A DNA stretch of 64,000 nucleotides from Lewinella sp038528965 (lineage in GTDB: Bacteria; Bacteroidota; Bacteroidia; Chitinophagales; Saprospiraceae), in the NCBI GenBank assembly GCA_038528965.1, contig JBCBEC010000005.1:124001-188000 (forward strand). Reading direction: 5' to 3'. A program made the translations under genes and the position numbers. Below the pieces are notes generated by a model. It was not told the DNA's origin, did not search any database, and was given only the letters and a program-made list of their open reading frames with translations. Numbering within the stretch: the first letter of the stretch is position 1; the number at the start of each line of letters is the position of its first letter. Shown in pieces: positions 50,997-59,280 of this stretch.

Positions 50997-53900
50997 TTAT
51001 TCAAAAATGAGCTCATCATCGATTTGCAAACGACTACCGGGCGCAATTTGGTATAATCGTTCATTATTTTCCGCTTCCAGTCCTTCCACGAGCAAATAAG
51101 CTGGCCCAAACTCTGGTTTTTTCTGAAATACAACCAAGCCCTGTTGGCAGTCGCTAAGTTGTAGACGGCGGGCGTGTAATGTAGACTGATCCTTACTAGC
51201 CAGACCAATATTACACTTGGTGGCTAGCGCGTTTATGAGCGTAATGTCACTGGCTTCTCCAGCACTTAGTCCTTTATCTCCGCATCCATCTATGCGGACG
51301 TTCGATAGGGTGATAATACTGCCCGAAAAATCAACACCATCATTAGTGGTATTGATGAATTGGCAATTGGCAATGGTCCCCTTACAAAAATCCGCATCTA
51401 GTCCGTCAGAGCTGGTGTTTTGAACCAAACTTCGCTGCATTTTAAACTCAGAGCGAACAATATTGAGAGCATCCTCACTTTGGTTATCCAGAAAACGGCA
51501 GTTCTCAATTTGGACGGCTGATTCGTAGAAGGTAACCGCTCCGGTCAGCTGCCAGCTGGCTTTGCGTAGATTCCGAAGGTTCCGAAAAACGACACCATTC
51601 AGAATGGATGCTTGCGAGGCTTGTAAGACTTGAAGACCTTGCCCTGTATTATCACTACTGTACAGCTCAACCCAATTTTCCGCTGAGCCAAAAGCTTGCA
51701 CAGCTCCGTAGGAGATGATCGCTGCACTTTGGGTGAGATTCACTTTAGCTCCTGACTTAAATACCAGTGCATGATCTTCTGCAATGATTAAATCACTAGC
51801 AATCTCGTGTTCCCCCGCAGGAACAGTAATTGTGCGGTTAGCTGCATCCCAAATCAGACTCGGAAAATCAGCGGGCTGACTAACTGTGCGAAAAGCATCA
51901 TTGCCCACCGCTACCTGCTCAGTAGAGATTAAAACTTGATAGGGGACAGCAATCAGCGTGTCTATTCCTGCTGGTTGTACAAAGAGAAATCTTGACCGGT
52001 CTGGTAAGTTGACGACATGCCGCCGAGCCACATTCTGAAAAGCAAGTGCTTGATCATTCCAGTAGTCTATACTACGAAAAGCCAGTGGGCTTTCTCGCTG
52101 TTGCAGCTTGCTGTAAAGGTTTCGAATTGGGCCAGCAGGTAACCAGATGGGCTTCTCCAGCGTAGCTGTGGGTTGACTAGGGTAGGGGCCGTAGCCTTTT
52201 ACTAATAGCGGGAGGGTATGCGTGTTTTCCAGAGCCACGCTATCTTGACTTGTACGGTACACGCGAATGCAGTTTTCACTGAAAGGCAAGAGGTGAGCCC
52301 GAACAAATGCTACCTCCGAAGTAAGGGTCTCTAGATCGAACTCATAGTCTGGGAATTCTGTCCGTAGATATTCCTTTCGAGCTTCTATTGCCGGTAACTG
52401 GCTCTCGACAAAAGCATCCCAATGTGCGGGTGCCGATAGTTCGTCTAGTACTGAGATGTAGCTACTCATGAATACACTGTCCTGCAAGAAGTAAGCCGGT
52501 AAGCTCGTACTCTCAGTCGCATCTCGATGCAGTGTTCCTTCCGCTAGGAAATGATAACGACGTGCCGGAGTTTCAGCGTAACCATCAAACCCAATTGGCT
52601 CCAGTTTGGTGGTAATGGGATTGTAGTAAAACCGTTGGTTGTGCCAAATAATTCCGTGGTAGGCATTCAGTAAATCACAAGCTGCGTAGAACCTGGTCAG
52701 TAAGGCTAAGTCGAATATTTCGTTGGCACTTGCCTCTCCCTCTTGATAGGCAAGCAAGCGCTGCTGGGCAGCTTGGGCGAGTTGAGCCTTTACGGTGTCT
52801 GCCAATAATTGGGTTTCATTGAAAACACGAATGGGAGCGTTAGCCGGATTTTCAGCACTAAGCCCACTGCTGGGCCGCACAAAACCATGATTTTGTAATT
52901 GACGTTGAATCCCTGCCCAAAATCCCTCTTCCGCAAATTTTACAATTGGTCCTTCCCGCCGTTCCCTTGATTCTACTAATTGCTTTTCGAAGTGCTCTTC
53001 GTAAGCGTAAATTCCCTTTGATTCGCCATTAATGACTACTTCGACAAAGTCATAATCAGTAGTTAGGACGCCAAGCTCGCTCCAGTATTGATGCAGAAGC
53101 CATTCGTTCAGGTAATAACGTGCGGCTGGTGTATGCAGACTAAAGGTTTGTAGGCCTCGCCAGCTGTCTTCTTTCTTAAGCTTCACCCGAAAAGACCATT
53201 TATCTCCACGCAGGTGATCCAGCCAATCTCCTTTGAGTCTCAACTTAACCTCTCTTTGCCAGTCCCCATCTTGTAGGCGGCCCACAACCCAATCGTCTTC
53301 GCCGGTTTGTAGTAATCCAGCCTGCAAAGCGGCGGCTCTTTTTTCTTCCAGTTGTTGCCAATTGCGTGAGTCAATGGTGAGCTCCAGGCGGGCGGGTGCA
53401 AAAGTAGTTTGGTTTGAGCGCTCCTGTTTTTCGATACGAATGTCATCAAAAAACACATCTTCTTGTCCGGTAGTATAAACGTAAACGGCCAGTTGATTGG
53501 GCGGATTTTGGAAGGGAATTACCACCGTCATTTGGTGCAGCGTCCAGCCCTGATCATCTACTTCGATAGCATCCACGGTTTCTTGGTAAAAGCCACCCGG
53601 ATCTCTGCCTTGTACAGCTAGTTTTCCATCACCGCCTACATTGCCAAAGCTCCACACACTTACTTTGTATACTTCGCCGGGAATTGGGTTTTCCAGCACG
53701 CTTGTAAATCCAAAGTGATTTTGACCATTGGCAGGAAGCAGGATACTGTAGCGTCCACTACGAGCTTGTTGTCGACTTTGGTATTGAATGCCTTCAAATA
53801 GATGTCCATCGGCCGCAAAAGAATTGTTTTGCACGTGTTCGGCTCCACAGGAGATGGCTTGAGAACTAATTGATCGGTGGGGGAAGCTGCCACGTGGTAA

Positions 53901-54002
53901 GAAGGCCCAAATGAGGAACGCGCCAATCAATAGCAAACTGATAAAGAGAAAAGCCCTTTCGGCCGTACCCGAGCGGCGAGTTTTATGGGGACCTATTCGC
54001 AT
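50997..54002 (-). CDS. CotH-like kinase domain fused to a right-handed beta-helix
   Basis: 1001 residues from the ATG at 54002 (MRIGPHKTRRSG), one base after the DUF4956 stop. A TM anchor (about 15-36, AFLFISLLLIGAFLIWAF) precedes a carbohydrate-binding-like jelly roll (about 60-195). A CotH-type kinase domain (about 200-600) has LRLKGDWLDHLRGDKWSFRVK, YDFVEVVINGESKGIYAYEEHFEK and IGFDGY. A parallel beta-helix (about 780-975) shows stacked LNGVVFRNLRNL, SSDGLDADFCKGTIANCQF and GCGDKGLSAGE. CotH kinases phosphorylate exported proteins; a beta-helix fusion would add glycan or surface binding. The protein faces the periplasm or outside. Confidence 0.8.
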   Translation of the reverse strand: MRIGPHKTRRSGTAERAFLFISLLLIGAFLIWAFLPRGSFPHRSISSQAISCGAEHVQNNSFAADGHLFEGIQYQSRQQARSGRYSILLPANGQNHFGFTSVLENPIPGEVYKVSVWSFGNVGGDGKLAVQGRDPGGFYQETVDAIEVDDQGWTLHQMTVVIPFQNPPNQLAVYVYTTGQEDVFFDDIRIEKQERSNQTTFAPARLELTIDSRNWQQLEEKRAAALQAGLLQTGEDDWVVGRLQDGDWQREVKLRLKGDWLDHLRGDKWSFRVKLKKEDSWRGLQTFSLHTPAARYYLNEWLLHQYWSELGVLTTDYDFVEVVINGESKGIYAYEEHFEKQLVESRERREGPIVKFAEEGFWAGIQRQLQNHGFVRPSSGLSAENPANAPIRVFNETQLLADTVKAQLAQAAQQRLLAYQEGEASANEIFDLALLTRFYAACDLLNAYHGIIWHNQRFYYNPITTKLEPIGFDGYAETPARRYHFLAEGTLHRDATESTSLPAYFLQDSVFMSSYISVLDELSAPAHWDAFVESQLPAIEARKEYLRTEFPDYEFDLETLTSEVAFVRAHLLPFSENCIRVYRTSQDSVALENTHTLPLLVKGYGPYPSQPTATLEKPIWLPAGPIRNLYSKLQQRESPLAFRSIDYWNDQALAFQNVARRHVVNLPDRSRFLFVQPAGIDTLIAVPYQVLISTEQVAVGNDAFRTVSQPADFPSLIWDAANRTITVPAGEHEIASDLIIAEDHALVFKSGAKVNLTQSAAIISYGAVQAFGSAENWVELYSSDNTGQGLQVLQASQASILNGVVFRNLRNLRKASWQLTGAVTFYESAVQIENCRFLDNQSEDALNIVRSEFKMQRSLVQNTSSDGLDADFCKGTIANCQFINTTNDGVDFSGSIITLSNVRIDGCGDKGLSAGEASDITLINALATKCNIGLASKDQSTLHARRLQLSDCQQGLVVFQKKPEFGPAYLLVEGLEAENNERLYQIAPGSRLQIDDELIFE

Positions 54003-54003
54003 A

Positions 54004-54690
54004 TTATACGATGAGTTCCGGTTGCTCAAGAAGGGACAAACGAGTAGCTGGGCTAATTTTCCTGACCGCTTGCTGGAGTTGATTGAGAGCGGCGGGAGAA
54101 TCAGCGCGAGCAACGAAAGATAAGTCCAGACCAGGAGTAAGGGTGTCCATGCGCTTTAATTCTAAATAAGACAGATGCTGCACCAACAAATTGGTAATTA
54201 CCTCTAGATCCTCTTGGTCGGTAGTGATATTGATGAACAACTTCCCAGAAGCCTGCTTGCCTTCGCCGTTTATGCGTTTGCTTACCCAGATTACCGAAAG
54301 AATAGCTAGAATCGCAATCAGGGCCAGGATAGGCTGATTCGCACCACAAGCTAAACCAACTCCGATTGTCATAAATAGATAGACCAGTTCTTCGGGGTCT
54401 TTAATGGCGGCCCGGAAACGTACGATCGAAAGAGCCCCCACTAATCCTAGTGATAGGGCTATAGAAGATTTTACGATCATGATGATGAGCAAGGTGCCCA
54501 GTGCCAATGGTAGGAAGTTATTGGCAAACCTTCTGCGATTGGAGATCGCATTACCGAAATGGATGTAGAATAGGCGCAGCATACCAGCCAGGATACTCGC
54601 CACTACAATATTGAGCAAGAATTCGCTCAGGGAGACGTTATTACTGAATTCCTGAATGAAGCGTTCCTGAAGCTCTTGTAAAAATTGCAT
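54004..54690 (-). CDS. DUF4956 membrane protein
   Basis: 228 residues from the ATG at 54690 (MQFLQELQERFIQEF); the longer frame includes the promoter and is rejected. Three to four TM helices (FLLNIVVASILAGMLRLFY, FLPLALGTLLIIMIVKSSIALS, PILALIAILAILSVIW) surround the conserved LGLVGALSIVRFRAAIKDPEELVYLF block that defines DUF4956. The C-terminal 75 residues form a cytoplasmic alpha/beta domain. DUF4956 genes are often found beside CotH or VTC-type genes, as here, suggesting a joint role in polyphosphate-linked or CotH phosphorylation (association known, mechanism not). Confidence 0.88.
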   Translation of the reverse strand: MQFLQELQERFIQEFSNNVSLSEFLLNIVVASILAGMLRLFYIHFGNAISNRRRFANNFLPLALGTLLIIMIVKSSIALSLGLVGALSIVRFRAAIKDPEELVYLFMTIGVGLACGANQPILALIAILAILSVIWVSKRINGEGKQASGKLFINITTDQEDLEVITNLLVQHLSYLELKRMDTLTPGLDLSFVARADSPAALNQLQQAVRKISPATRLSLLEQPELIV

Positions 54691-54706
54691 GTGGGTGGCT
54701 TTGGCG

Positions 54707-54714
54707 CAAAAATA
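54707..54714 (-). promoter_or_regulatory. Promoter -7 box of the DUF4956-CotH-rlpA operon
   Basis: The minus strand reads TATTTTTG followed by CGCC. It leaves about 12 nt of leader to the ATG at 54690 and rules out the longer DUF4956 frame. Confidence 0.55.
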
Positions 54715-54725
54715 ATCAGGCCTAG

Positions 54726-54868
54726 AAATAAAAAGGCATTCTGGTAAAACCAAAATGCCTCTAAACTATAAACAAACAAAAAACATTAGTTTTTTAGGAC
54801 GCTGAACTGTTTAAGCACTAACAATTGCTACGCCCTAGTCAAGGGCGTAACAGTAAGTAACCAAAAGG
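54726..54868 (-). ncRNA. Candidate small RNA with its own terminator
   Basis: On the minus strand a -7-like TATTTCTG (54881-54874) is followed by a TACGCCCT/AGGGCGTA hairpin (54849-54829), then about 70 nt without an ORF, and then AGGCATT/AATGCCT (54760-54734) followed by TTTTTATTT, a full intrinsic terminator. No gene on this strand needs that terminator: the DUF4956 promoter lies beyond it and the gene on the other side points away. Confidence 0.35.
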
Positions 54869-54903
54869 GTTCACAGAAATAGGAAAAAATAGTAGATTTA
54901 GGC

Positions 54904-55581
54904 ATGCGAGCATTTGATGTTGTCCGATTGGCATTTATTGGGGTGGTAGTATTGTTTGCGACCTTAATGTTGATTAGAGTTCTCCCGGCTTTTCGCTTTG
55001 TGCTATTGATCGTACTGGTGGCGCTACTGGTATATATTATGGTATACCTGCTGCGCAGTGCCAAAAAGGAGAAAGAGGAAGCGCGTGCCTACGCTGCTAG
55101 TTTGCCTGGACAGATCAAAAGTCGTATCAAACAGTGCGAAGAGCAACTGGAGCGCCTACGAACTGAAGTGAAGAAAATCGGTGAAAGCATGAAAGACCTG
55201 GAACGCAAACTCCGCAAAGGGACAGACGTGCCAGCATCAATGCAACAGAAAACTGAGTCTATTCTTCAGGGCTTTCGCCAAGAATTAGATTTACGAAAAT
55301 CAAAAATCAGCTTCTATCAGCAGTGCATCAATAAACTGCAGAAGATTCTCCGGCAGCATGAGCTACTCGCGGCGGTAGAGCAAAAGAAAGAAGAACTCGA
55401 TACGCTTCGGGAGCAACACTACGAAGAGATTGCGGATATGGAGCAATTACGCTGGGATGTTGAGCGCGAGGAAACCTATCTATCTACCATCCAGGATTTG
55501 TCAACACGAATGCAGCAATCCTCCGGGGTGGAGGAAGTGCTACATCTGCAAAAAGAGCTAGACAAAATGCTCGCCTCATGA
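54904..55581 (+). CDS. Membrane-anchored coiled-coil protein
   Basis: 225 residues: two adjacent TM helices (VVRLAFIGVVVLFATLMLI, FVLLIVLVALLVYIMVYLL) and then about 165 residues of cytoplasmic coiled coil (IKSRIKQCEEQLERLRTEVKKI, LLAAVEQKKEELDTLREQHYEEI). It was not recognised as a family. A near -7 box, TAGATTTA (54893-54900), ends 3 nt before the ATG, so the mRNA may be leaderless. It overlaps the next gene by ATGA, so the two are translationally coupled and may work together at the envelope. Confidence 0.65.
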   Translation: MRAFDVVRLAFIGVVVLFATLMLIRVLPAFRFVLLIVLVALLVYIMVYLLRSAKKEKEEARAYAASLPGQIKSRIKQCEEQLERLRTEVKKIGESMKDLERKLRKGTDVPASMQQKTESILQGFRQELDLRKSKISFYQQCINKLQKILRQHELLAAVEQKKEELDTLREQHYEEIADMEQLRWDVEREETYLSTIQDLSTRMQQSSGVEEVLHLQKELDKMLAS

Positions 55582-56549
55582 TGCGTATTTTCTTGTTGAC
55601 GGCATTGGCCATTAGCTTCTTGCTAGCTGCGTGTACTTCTAAAAATGACCAACCCTTAAGTAATCGTCAAGATACTTACCTGTTTCTGGGACATCCGTAT
55701 GATTGGCTTTTCGAGGATCGTGTTGATCCCCGTCTGGAATTAATCGACTATAGTAATTACACCGGGGTGTGGCTCGGTGGAGATATCTGTGGCCGCACGA
55801 CGAAGTCTGAACAGACGCTGCGGTATTTAGATACCATCTTTGATCTCAAGTCTCCGCAAACCCTGTGGACTTGGGGTAATCATGATTTAATGGAGGGAGA
55901 TGCCAGTTTGCTCGAACAAGCCACCGGTCGCCCTGCTTATTATACAACCTACAAGGAGGGGTTGCTGGTGATTGTCATGAACACCAACCTCTTTTGGTAT
56001 CACCCTTGGACACCTCCTATAGAATTTTGTAAAGAGAAACAGGCACACTACGATTGGTTAAATGGTGTGCTGGATACCATTCAGGAAACCTCCCAGCTAG
56101 TTGTACTGCATCACCACGGCCTCTTCAATGAAAAAAAAGTGAGGGGCGATGACACGCTCCGGCTAGGTAATGTCGATGCTATTTCGGTCCGACCACTGTG
56201 CGATAGCCTTCGTTATTTCACTCCTGAAATCTACCCCAAATTGGTTGGCTTAGTAGAAGCTGGTACCGCGGTGACTTTAATTAGCGGCGATGTGGGAATG
56301 CGATCTAAGGGTTACCATTTCTCTACTCCAGAAGGTATCGAACTCCTGGGGTCCGGCATCAACAATAGTCTAAATATGGAGTACCCGCCAGATTATGTGA
56401 CCAATTTTAATCCGGATTCGGTTTTGCTGGTCCACTATCAGGTAGACCAACGCGACCTGAGTTGGTCTTTTGTTCGCTTAAACGATTTACTAGACCCGCA
56501 GACCGCAGCGGATGATGCTCGCTTACAGCAACTTATTTCTGAGTACTAA
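55578..56549 (+). CDS. Calcineurin-like metallophosphoesterase lipoprotein
   Basis: 323 residues with a lipoprotein signal (LTALAISFLLAACTSKN). The metallophosphoesterase pattern is visible: the first metal motif is degenerate (LFLGHPYDW instead of DxH), then GGDICGR, TWGNHDLMEG, VVLHHHGLFN and ISGDVGMRSKGYHF. The missing first DxH and the odd last motif mean activity is uncertain. It probably sits in a cell-envelope membrane. Translationally coupled to the coiled-coil gene. Confidence 0.75.
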   Translation: MMRIFLLTALAISFLLAACTSKNDQPLSNRQDTYLFLGHPYDWLFEDRVDPRLELIDYSNYTGVWLGGDICGRTTKSEQTLRYLDTIFDLKSPQTLWTWGNHDLMEGDASLLEQATGRPAYYTTYKEGLLVIVMNTNLFWYHPWTPPIEFCKEKQAHYDWLNGVLDTIQETSQLVVLHHHGLFNEKKVRGDDTLRLGNVDAISVRPLCDSLRYFTPEIYPKLVGLVEAGTAVTLISGDVGMRSKGYHFSTPEGIELLGSGINNSLNMEYPPDYVTNFNPDSVLLVHYQVDQRDLSWSFVRLNDLLDPQTAADDARLQQLISEY

Positions 56550-56559
56550 CTCATTGGTA

Positions 56560-56623
56560 TGACAAAGATCACGCAGCATCCTGATGACCATCATCGGGGC
56601 TAGGAAGCAATGCCGCTAATTTG
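56560..56623 (+). promoter_or_regulatory. Crp/Fnr-like operator upstream of the first Usp gene
   Basis: TGA-CAAAGA-TCA (56560-56571, in context TATGAcaaagaTCACG) is a TGA-N6-TCA site. CTAATTTG at 56616-56623 could serve as an imperfect -7 box; the operator centre would then lie about 61.5 bp upstream of the start. Confidence 0.4.
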
Positions 56624-56710
56624 CACACTATTAAGCAAATGCTAAAGCTTATGCGAATTAATAACCCCCTTAAGGTGTTTCCGAATACTCACTAATTAAA
56701 AAGAACCGCC

Positions 56711-57655
56711 ATGAAAGAACTGCAAACAGCAACAATGGACTGGGATTCCGCTAGCCGAAAAGCCCTGGAAATAGACCAATTATTAATGGGCTTGGAAATG
56801 AGTGGTTCTGATGAAGCCTTGTTGCGCTATCTGGACTTTTTCTCCGACATCGTACCCGTTAAGGCCGGATACTTCCTGCACGTTATTCCACCCTTTGATT
56901 TATTGACCAATTTGTATCGTTCGGAAGTCTTACCCCTTAGTGGCGTAAGTGTTTTCCGAGAAACCTTAGTCAATCGGATGGGCGGGAAAATTAGTCGATT
57001 TTTGACGGCGGGACGAATGCCTGATGTTCAATACCAGCTTGGCGAGGGCAGTCCTTTAGAGGAGCTACTAGCAGCGGCGGAATCACAAGAACCTGATTTG
57101 GTAGTGATTGGTCAAAAGCGCTTTGTGAATAGTCACGGAATATTGGCCAAGAATTTTGCTCGCAAGGTGGACTCCAACGCATTGGTGGTGCCAGAACAAT
57201 CACGACGTAGCTTGAGTACCATAGTGGTCCCCGTCGACTTTTCTGCACACTCCGCTCGAGCACTGCAAACCGCTGTTGATCTGCGTAAGTGTGTAGATTA
57301 CCCCGTTCGGATAATTGCTGTAAACGTATACGAAATGCCGAACGTTTCGGCTTACATGCTCAGTAAGACAGAGGATGAATTCCGTAAAATGGTTGAGGAA
57401 GATCGGATGGTAGCCTTCGAAGCTTTCTTGGCTACGCACCTCGGTGTTGACCAAGATTTGGTAGAGCAGAAGTTGATTGAGAAAGATCGCCCAGGCATTG
57501 CTCACTATTTGATGGACTTCGCCTTGGAAGAAGGTGCCGATTTTATCGTAATGGGAGCGAAAGGACACTCTAAACTAGAACGACTCTTGTTGGGTAGTGT
57601 TACCGAAAACTTCCTAGCTCGTAATAAGCAGTTTCCTACGCTGATCGTAAAGTAA
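56711..57655 (+). CDS. Tandem universal stress protein
   Basis: 314 residues with two Usp domains. The second (about 160-314) is canonical: TIVVPVDFSAHSARALQTAV at its start and VMGAKGHSKLERLLLGSVTE, the G-x2-G-x9-G-S ATP-binding motif. The first (about 10-155) is degenerate, ending VIGQKRFVNSHGILAKNFARKV without the glycine motif. Two-domain Usps often act in hypoxia or stress responses. It is monocistronic, followed by a nested inverted repeat, with a TGA-N6-TCA operator upstream. Confidence 0.9.
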   Translation: MKELQTATMDWDSASRKALEIDQLLMGLEMSGSDEALLRYLDFFSDIVPVKAGYFLHVIPPFDLLTNLYRSEVLPLSGVSVFRETLVNRMGGKISRFLTAGRMPDVQYQLGEGSPLEELLAAAESQEPDLVVIGQKRFVNSHGILAKNFARKVDSNALVVPEQSRRSLSTIVVPVDFSAHSARALQTAVDLRKCVDYPVRIIAVNVYEMPNVSAYMLSKTEDEFRKMVEEDRMVAFEAFLATHLGVDQDLVEQKLIEKDRPGIAHYLMDFALEEGADFIVMGAKGHSKLERLLLGSVTENFLARNKQFPTLIVK

Positions 57656-57658
57656 ATG

Positions 57659-57759
57659 AATACGGATAGCTCTTATTCAAGGGCACTCCTGGATGGACAA
57701 CATGCGTTATTCCGAATTTTCCTTTCGGTGAATTCGGGATTACACATGCAGTCCGTATT
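57659..57759. repeat. Nested inverted repeats after the first Usp gene
   Basis: Outer arms AATACGGA (57659-57666) and TCCGTATT (57752-57759) enclose TCCGAATT (57711-57718) and AATTCGGGA (57731-57739). The whole intergenic stretch can form one layered stem and probably serves as a 3' end for both convergent genes. Confidence 0.45.
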
Positions 57760-57779
57760 GTTGTTGGAGCACCTTACCC

Positions 57780-58451
57780 CTAAATACTCTCATCAATCCG
57801 CTCAAAGTAATCACAGGCCTCAAAGATGAGCTTACTCTCCAGGAGCTTCCTGAATTCCGCAATATTGGGTGATAAGCGGTAGCGCTGCACTTCTTCGGAT
57901 GAAATATCTTCTACGGGAGTTATCTCCTCCAGGCTTTGCAGATCCTCTGGTAGTTTCGTGTTATAGAGCGACAAATTACCCACTTCATCTTTGCTTAGAA
58001 TTTGCACCGCCCAATTGCGATTACTAATTTTACTACTCATGATCTGGTGCCCACGGTAAAGCTTGAGCACTTGTCGATGACCGATTTCGAATAAGGTGTC
58101 AGATATGGTAAACTCAGCACCAACTCGTCCATCGTCGAGGAATTCAATGTGGACGGGAGTGTCTGTTTCTTCGATGTAGAGCAAGTCACCATCCAGGTAT
58201 ACACCATCCGTATTCTCGATGTCGTCCAGGGTAGTATTCAGTTTAATTTGTCGTTCCTTCCAGATAGTGGTTGGGCTAATGCGTACCACTGAGGAATCGC
58301 CCGTACAGAAATAGTGTCCCTGATAGGTTGGGTCGAAAGTCTCGCTTTCTTGTAGCACATCTGGCTGTGGCTCCGTGAAGACCACGGGAGGGGCACAACT
58401 GCCTAGGCCTATCATTAGTATTAAGCTGAAAAAGATATGATTTCGTTTCAT
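57780..58451 (-). CDS. Lipoprotein of unknown function
   Basis: 223 residues with a lipobox (LILMIGLGSCAPPV). The mature part begins with a Pro/Glu-rich stretch, then a beta-rich segment (YQGHYFCTGDSSVVRISPTTIW, about 45-150) and an acidic, helical C-terminus (LQSLEEITPVEDISSEEVQRYRL). No family was recognised. It lies between the Usp and CBS genes but on the opposite strand, with no matching TGA-N6-TCA site seen before it. Probably anchored in the outer membrane. Confidence 0.6.
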   Translation of the reverse strand: MKRNHIFFSLILMIGLGSCAPPVVFTEPQPDVLQESETFDPTYQGHYFCTGDSSVVRISPTTIWKERQIKLNTTLDDIENTDGVYLDGDLLYIEETDTPVHIEFLDDGRVGAEFTISDTLFEIGHRQVLKLYRGHQIMSSKISNRNWAVQILSKDEVGNLSLYNTKLPEDLQSLEEITPVEDISSEEVQRYRLSPNIAEFRKLLESKLIFEACDYFERIDESI

Positions 58452-58570
58452 TGTGCTTTGGTTTACGATTAAATAATCACTAGCATGGGCAATCTGTAGC
58501 AGTGTTCTTCTCTATTGGAAAATCGGTACTCTGCGAAATATATCTGGTGATAATTCTTTCCCTGGGAATG

Positions 58571-58613
58571 TGACCCGCGTCAACCTATTCTTAGCCTGTT
58601 GGTCCTAATTTTG
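58571..58613 (+). promoter_or_regulatory. CBS gene promoter with Crp/Fnr-like operator
   Basis: TGA-CCCGCG-TCA (58571-58582, in context TGTGAcccgcgTCAAC) is centred about 41 bp before the start site implied by the perfect -7 box TAATTTTG (58606-58613). That is the class II activator position of Crp/Fnr proteins. Confidence 0.5.
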
Positions 58614-58642
58614 TAGGTAGTGGAAAACAAAATTTGGCACTA

Positions 58643-59092
58643 ATGAAAACGAAAGAAGCTCTCGGAAACATCATGACCACTGTGGTTAAGACCGTTAATC
58701 CGCAGGATACGATGCAAACCGTGCACGAGATATTTCAGGATGCTCGCTTTCATCACCTTCCGGTAGTTAATGATCAAGGAATTCTGGTGGGCATCTTGAG
58801 CAAGGCTGACTATTATCAACTTCAGGATTGCTTCACTATTTTCCGCGATCCAGCGCACGCTGAATCTCAGAATAAACGCCTTTTTAGCTCTCTATTGGTA
58901 GAAGAGGTAATGACCGCCCAGTTGGCTAAGCTGTCGCCCGAAGATGTGGCCGCTACAGCTTTAGGGTACTTTCAGGAGAATCGATTTAGGGCCATTCCCA
59001 TTATTGATGCTGCTCAACGTCTACTGGGTATTGTTACCCCTTTGGATCTATTGAATTTTGCTTTTAAAGAGGAAACTGCACCGGCCAGCTAA
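58643..59092 (+). CDS. CBS-pair domain protein
   Basis: 149 residues from the ATG at 58643 (MKTKEALGNIMTTVVKTVNPQD). Two CBS motifs: about 8-70 (IMTTVVKTVNPQDTMQTVHEIF, HLPVVNDQGILVGILSKADY) and about 90-145 (VEEVMTAQLAKLSPEDVAATAL, AIPIIDAAQRLLGIVTPLDLL). CBS pairs bind adenine nucleotides and report energy state. Stand-alone forms often belong to stress regulons with Usp proteins, as here. Likely cytoplasmic. Confidence 0.92.
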   Translation: MKTKEALGNIMTTVVKTVNPQDTMQTVHEIFQDARFHHLPVVNDQGILVGILSKADYYQLQDCFTIFRDPAHAESQNKRLFSSLLVEEVMTAQLAKLSPEDVAATALGYFQENRFRAIPIIDAAQRLLGIVTPLDLLNFAFKEETAPAS

Positions 59093-59111
59093 TTCTGTTT
59101 GGTGCAGTTTA

Positions 59112-59185
59112 AGAGCTTATTTGCAACGCAGAGTAGTGTGAAAAAGGCCATTTTACCGACGATTACTAAAATCCAAATAAGCTCT
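59112..59185. repeat. Palindrome-ended 74-nt element
   Basis: AGAGCTTATTTG (59112-59123) and CAAATAAGCTCT (59174-59185) are perfect 12-bp terminal inverted repeats around a 50-nt loop. It has the look of a small MITE or REP element, with no ORF inside. Confidence 0.5.
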
Positions 59186-59226
59186 GAATTATACGGCTTA
59201 TAGATCATGATTGATAGACAGGTTTG

Positions 59227-59258
59227 AGTTCCAGTAGTATTGAAGCTGCTGGAACTTT
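59227..59258 (+). terminator. Terminator after the CBS gene
   Basis: GTTCCAGTAG pairs with CTGCTGGAAC (one G-U pair) and is followed by TTTTTCGC on the plus strand. It lies between convergent genes. Confidence 0.65.
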
Positions 59259-59280
59259 TTCGCTTTTTAACAATACAGAT

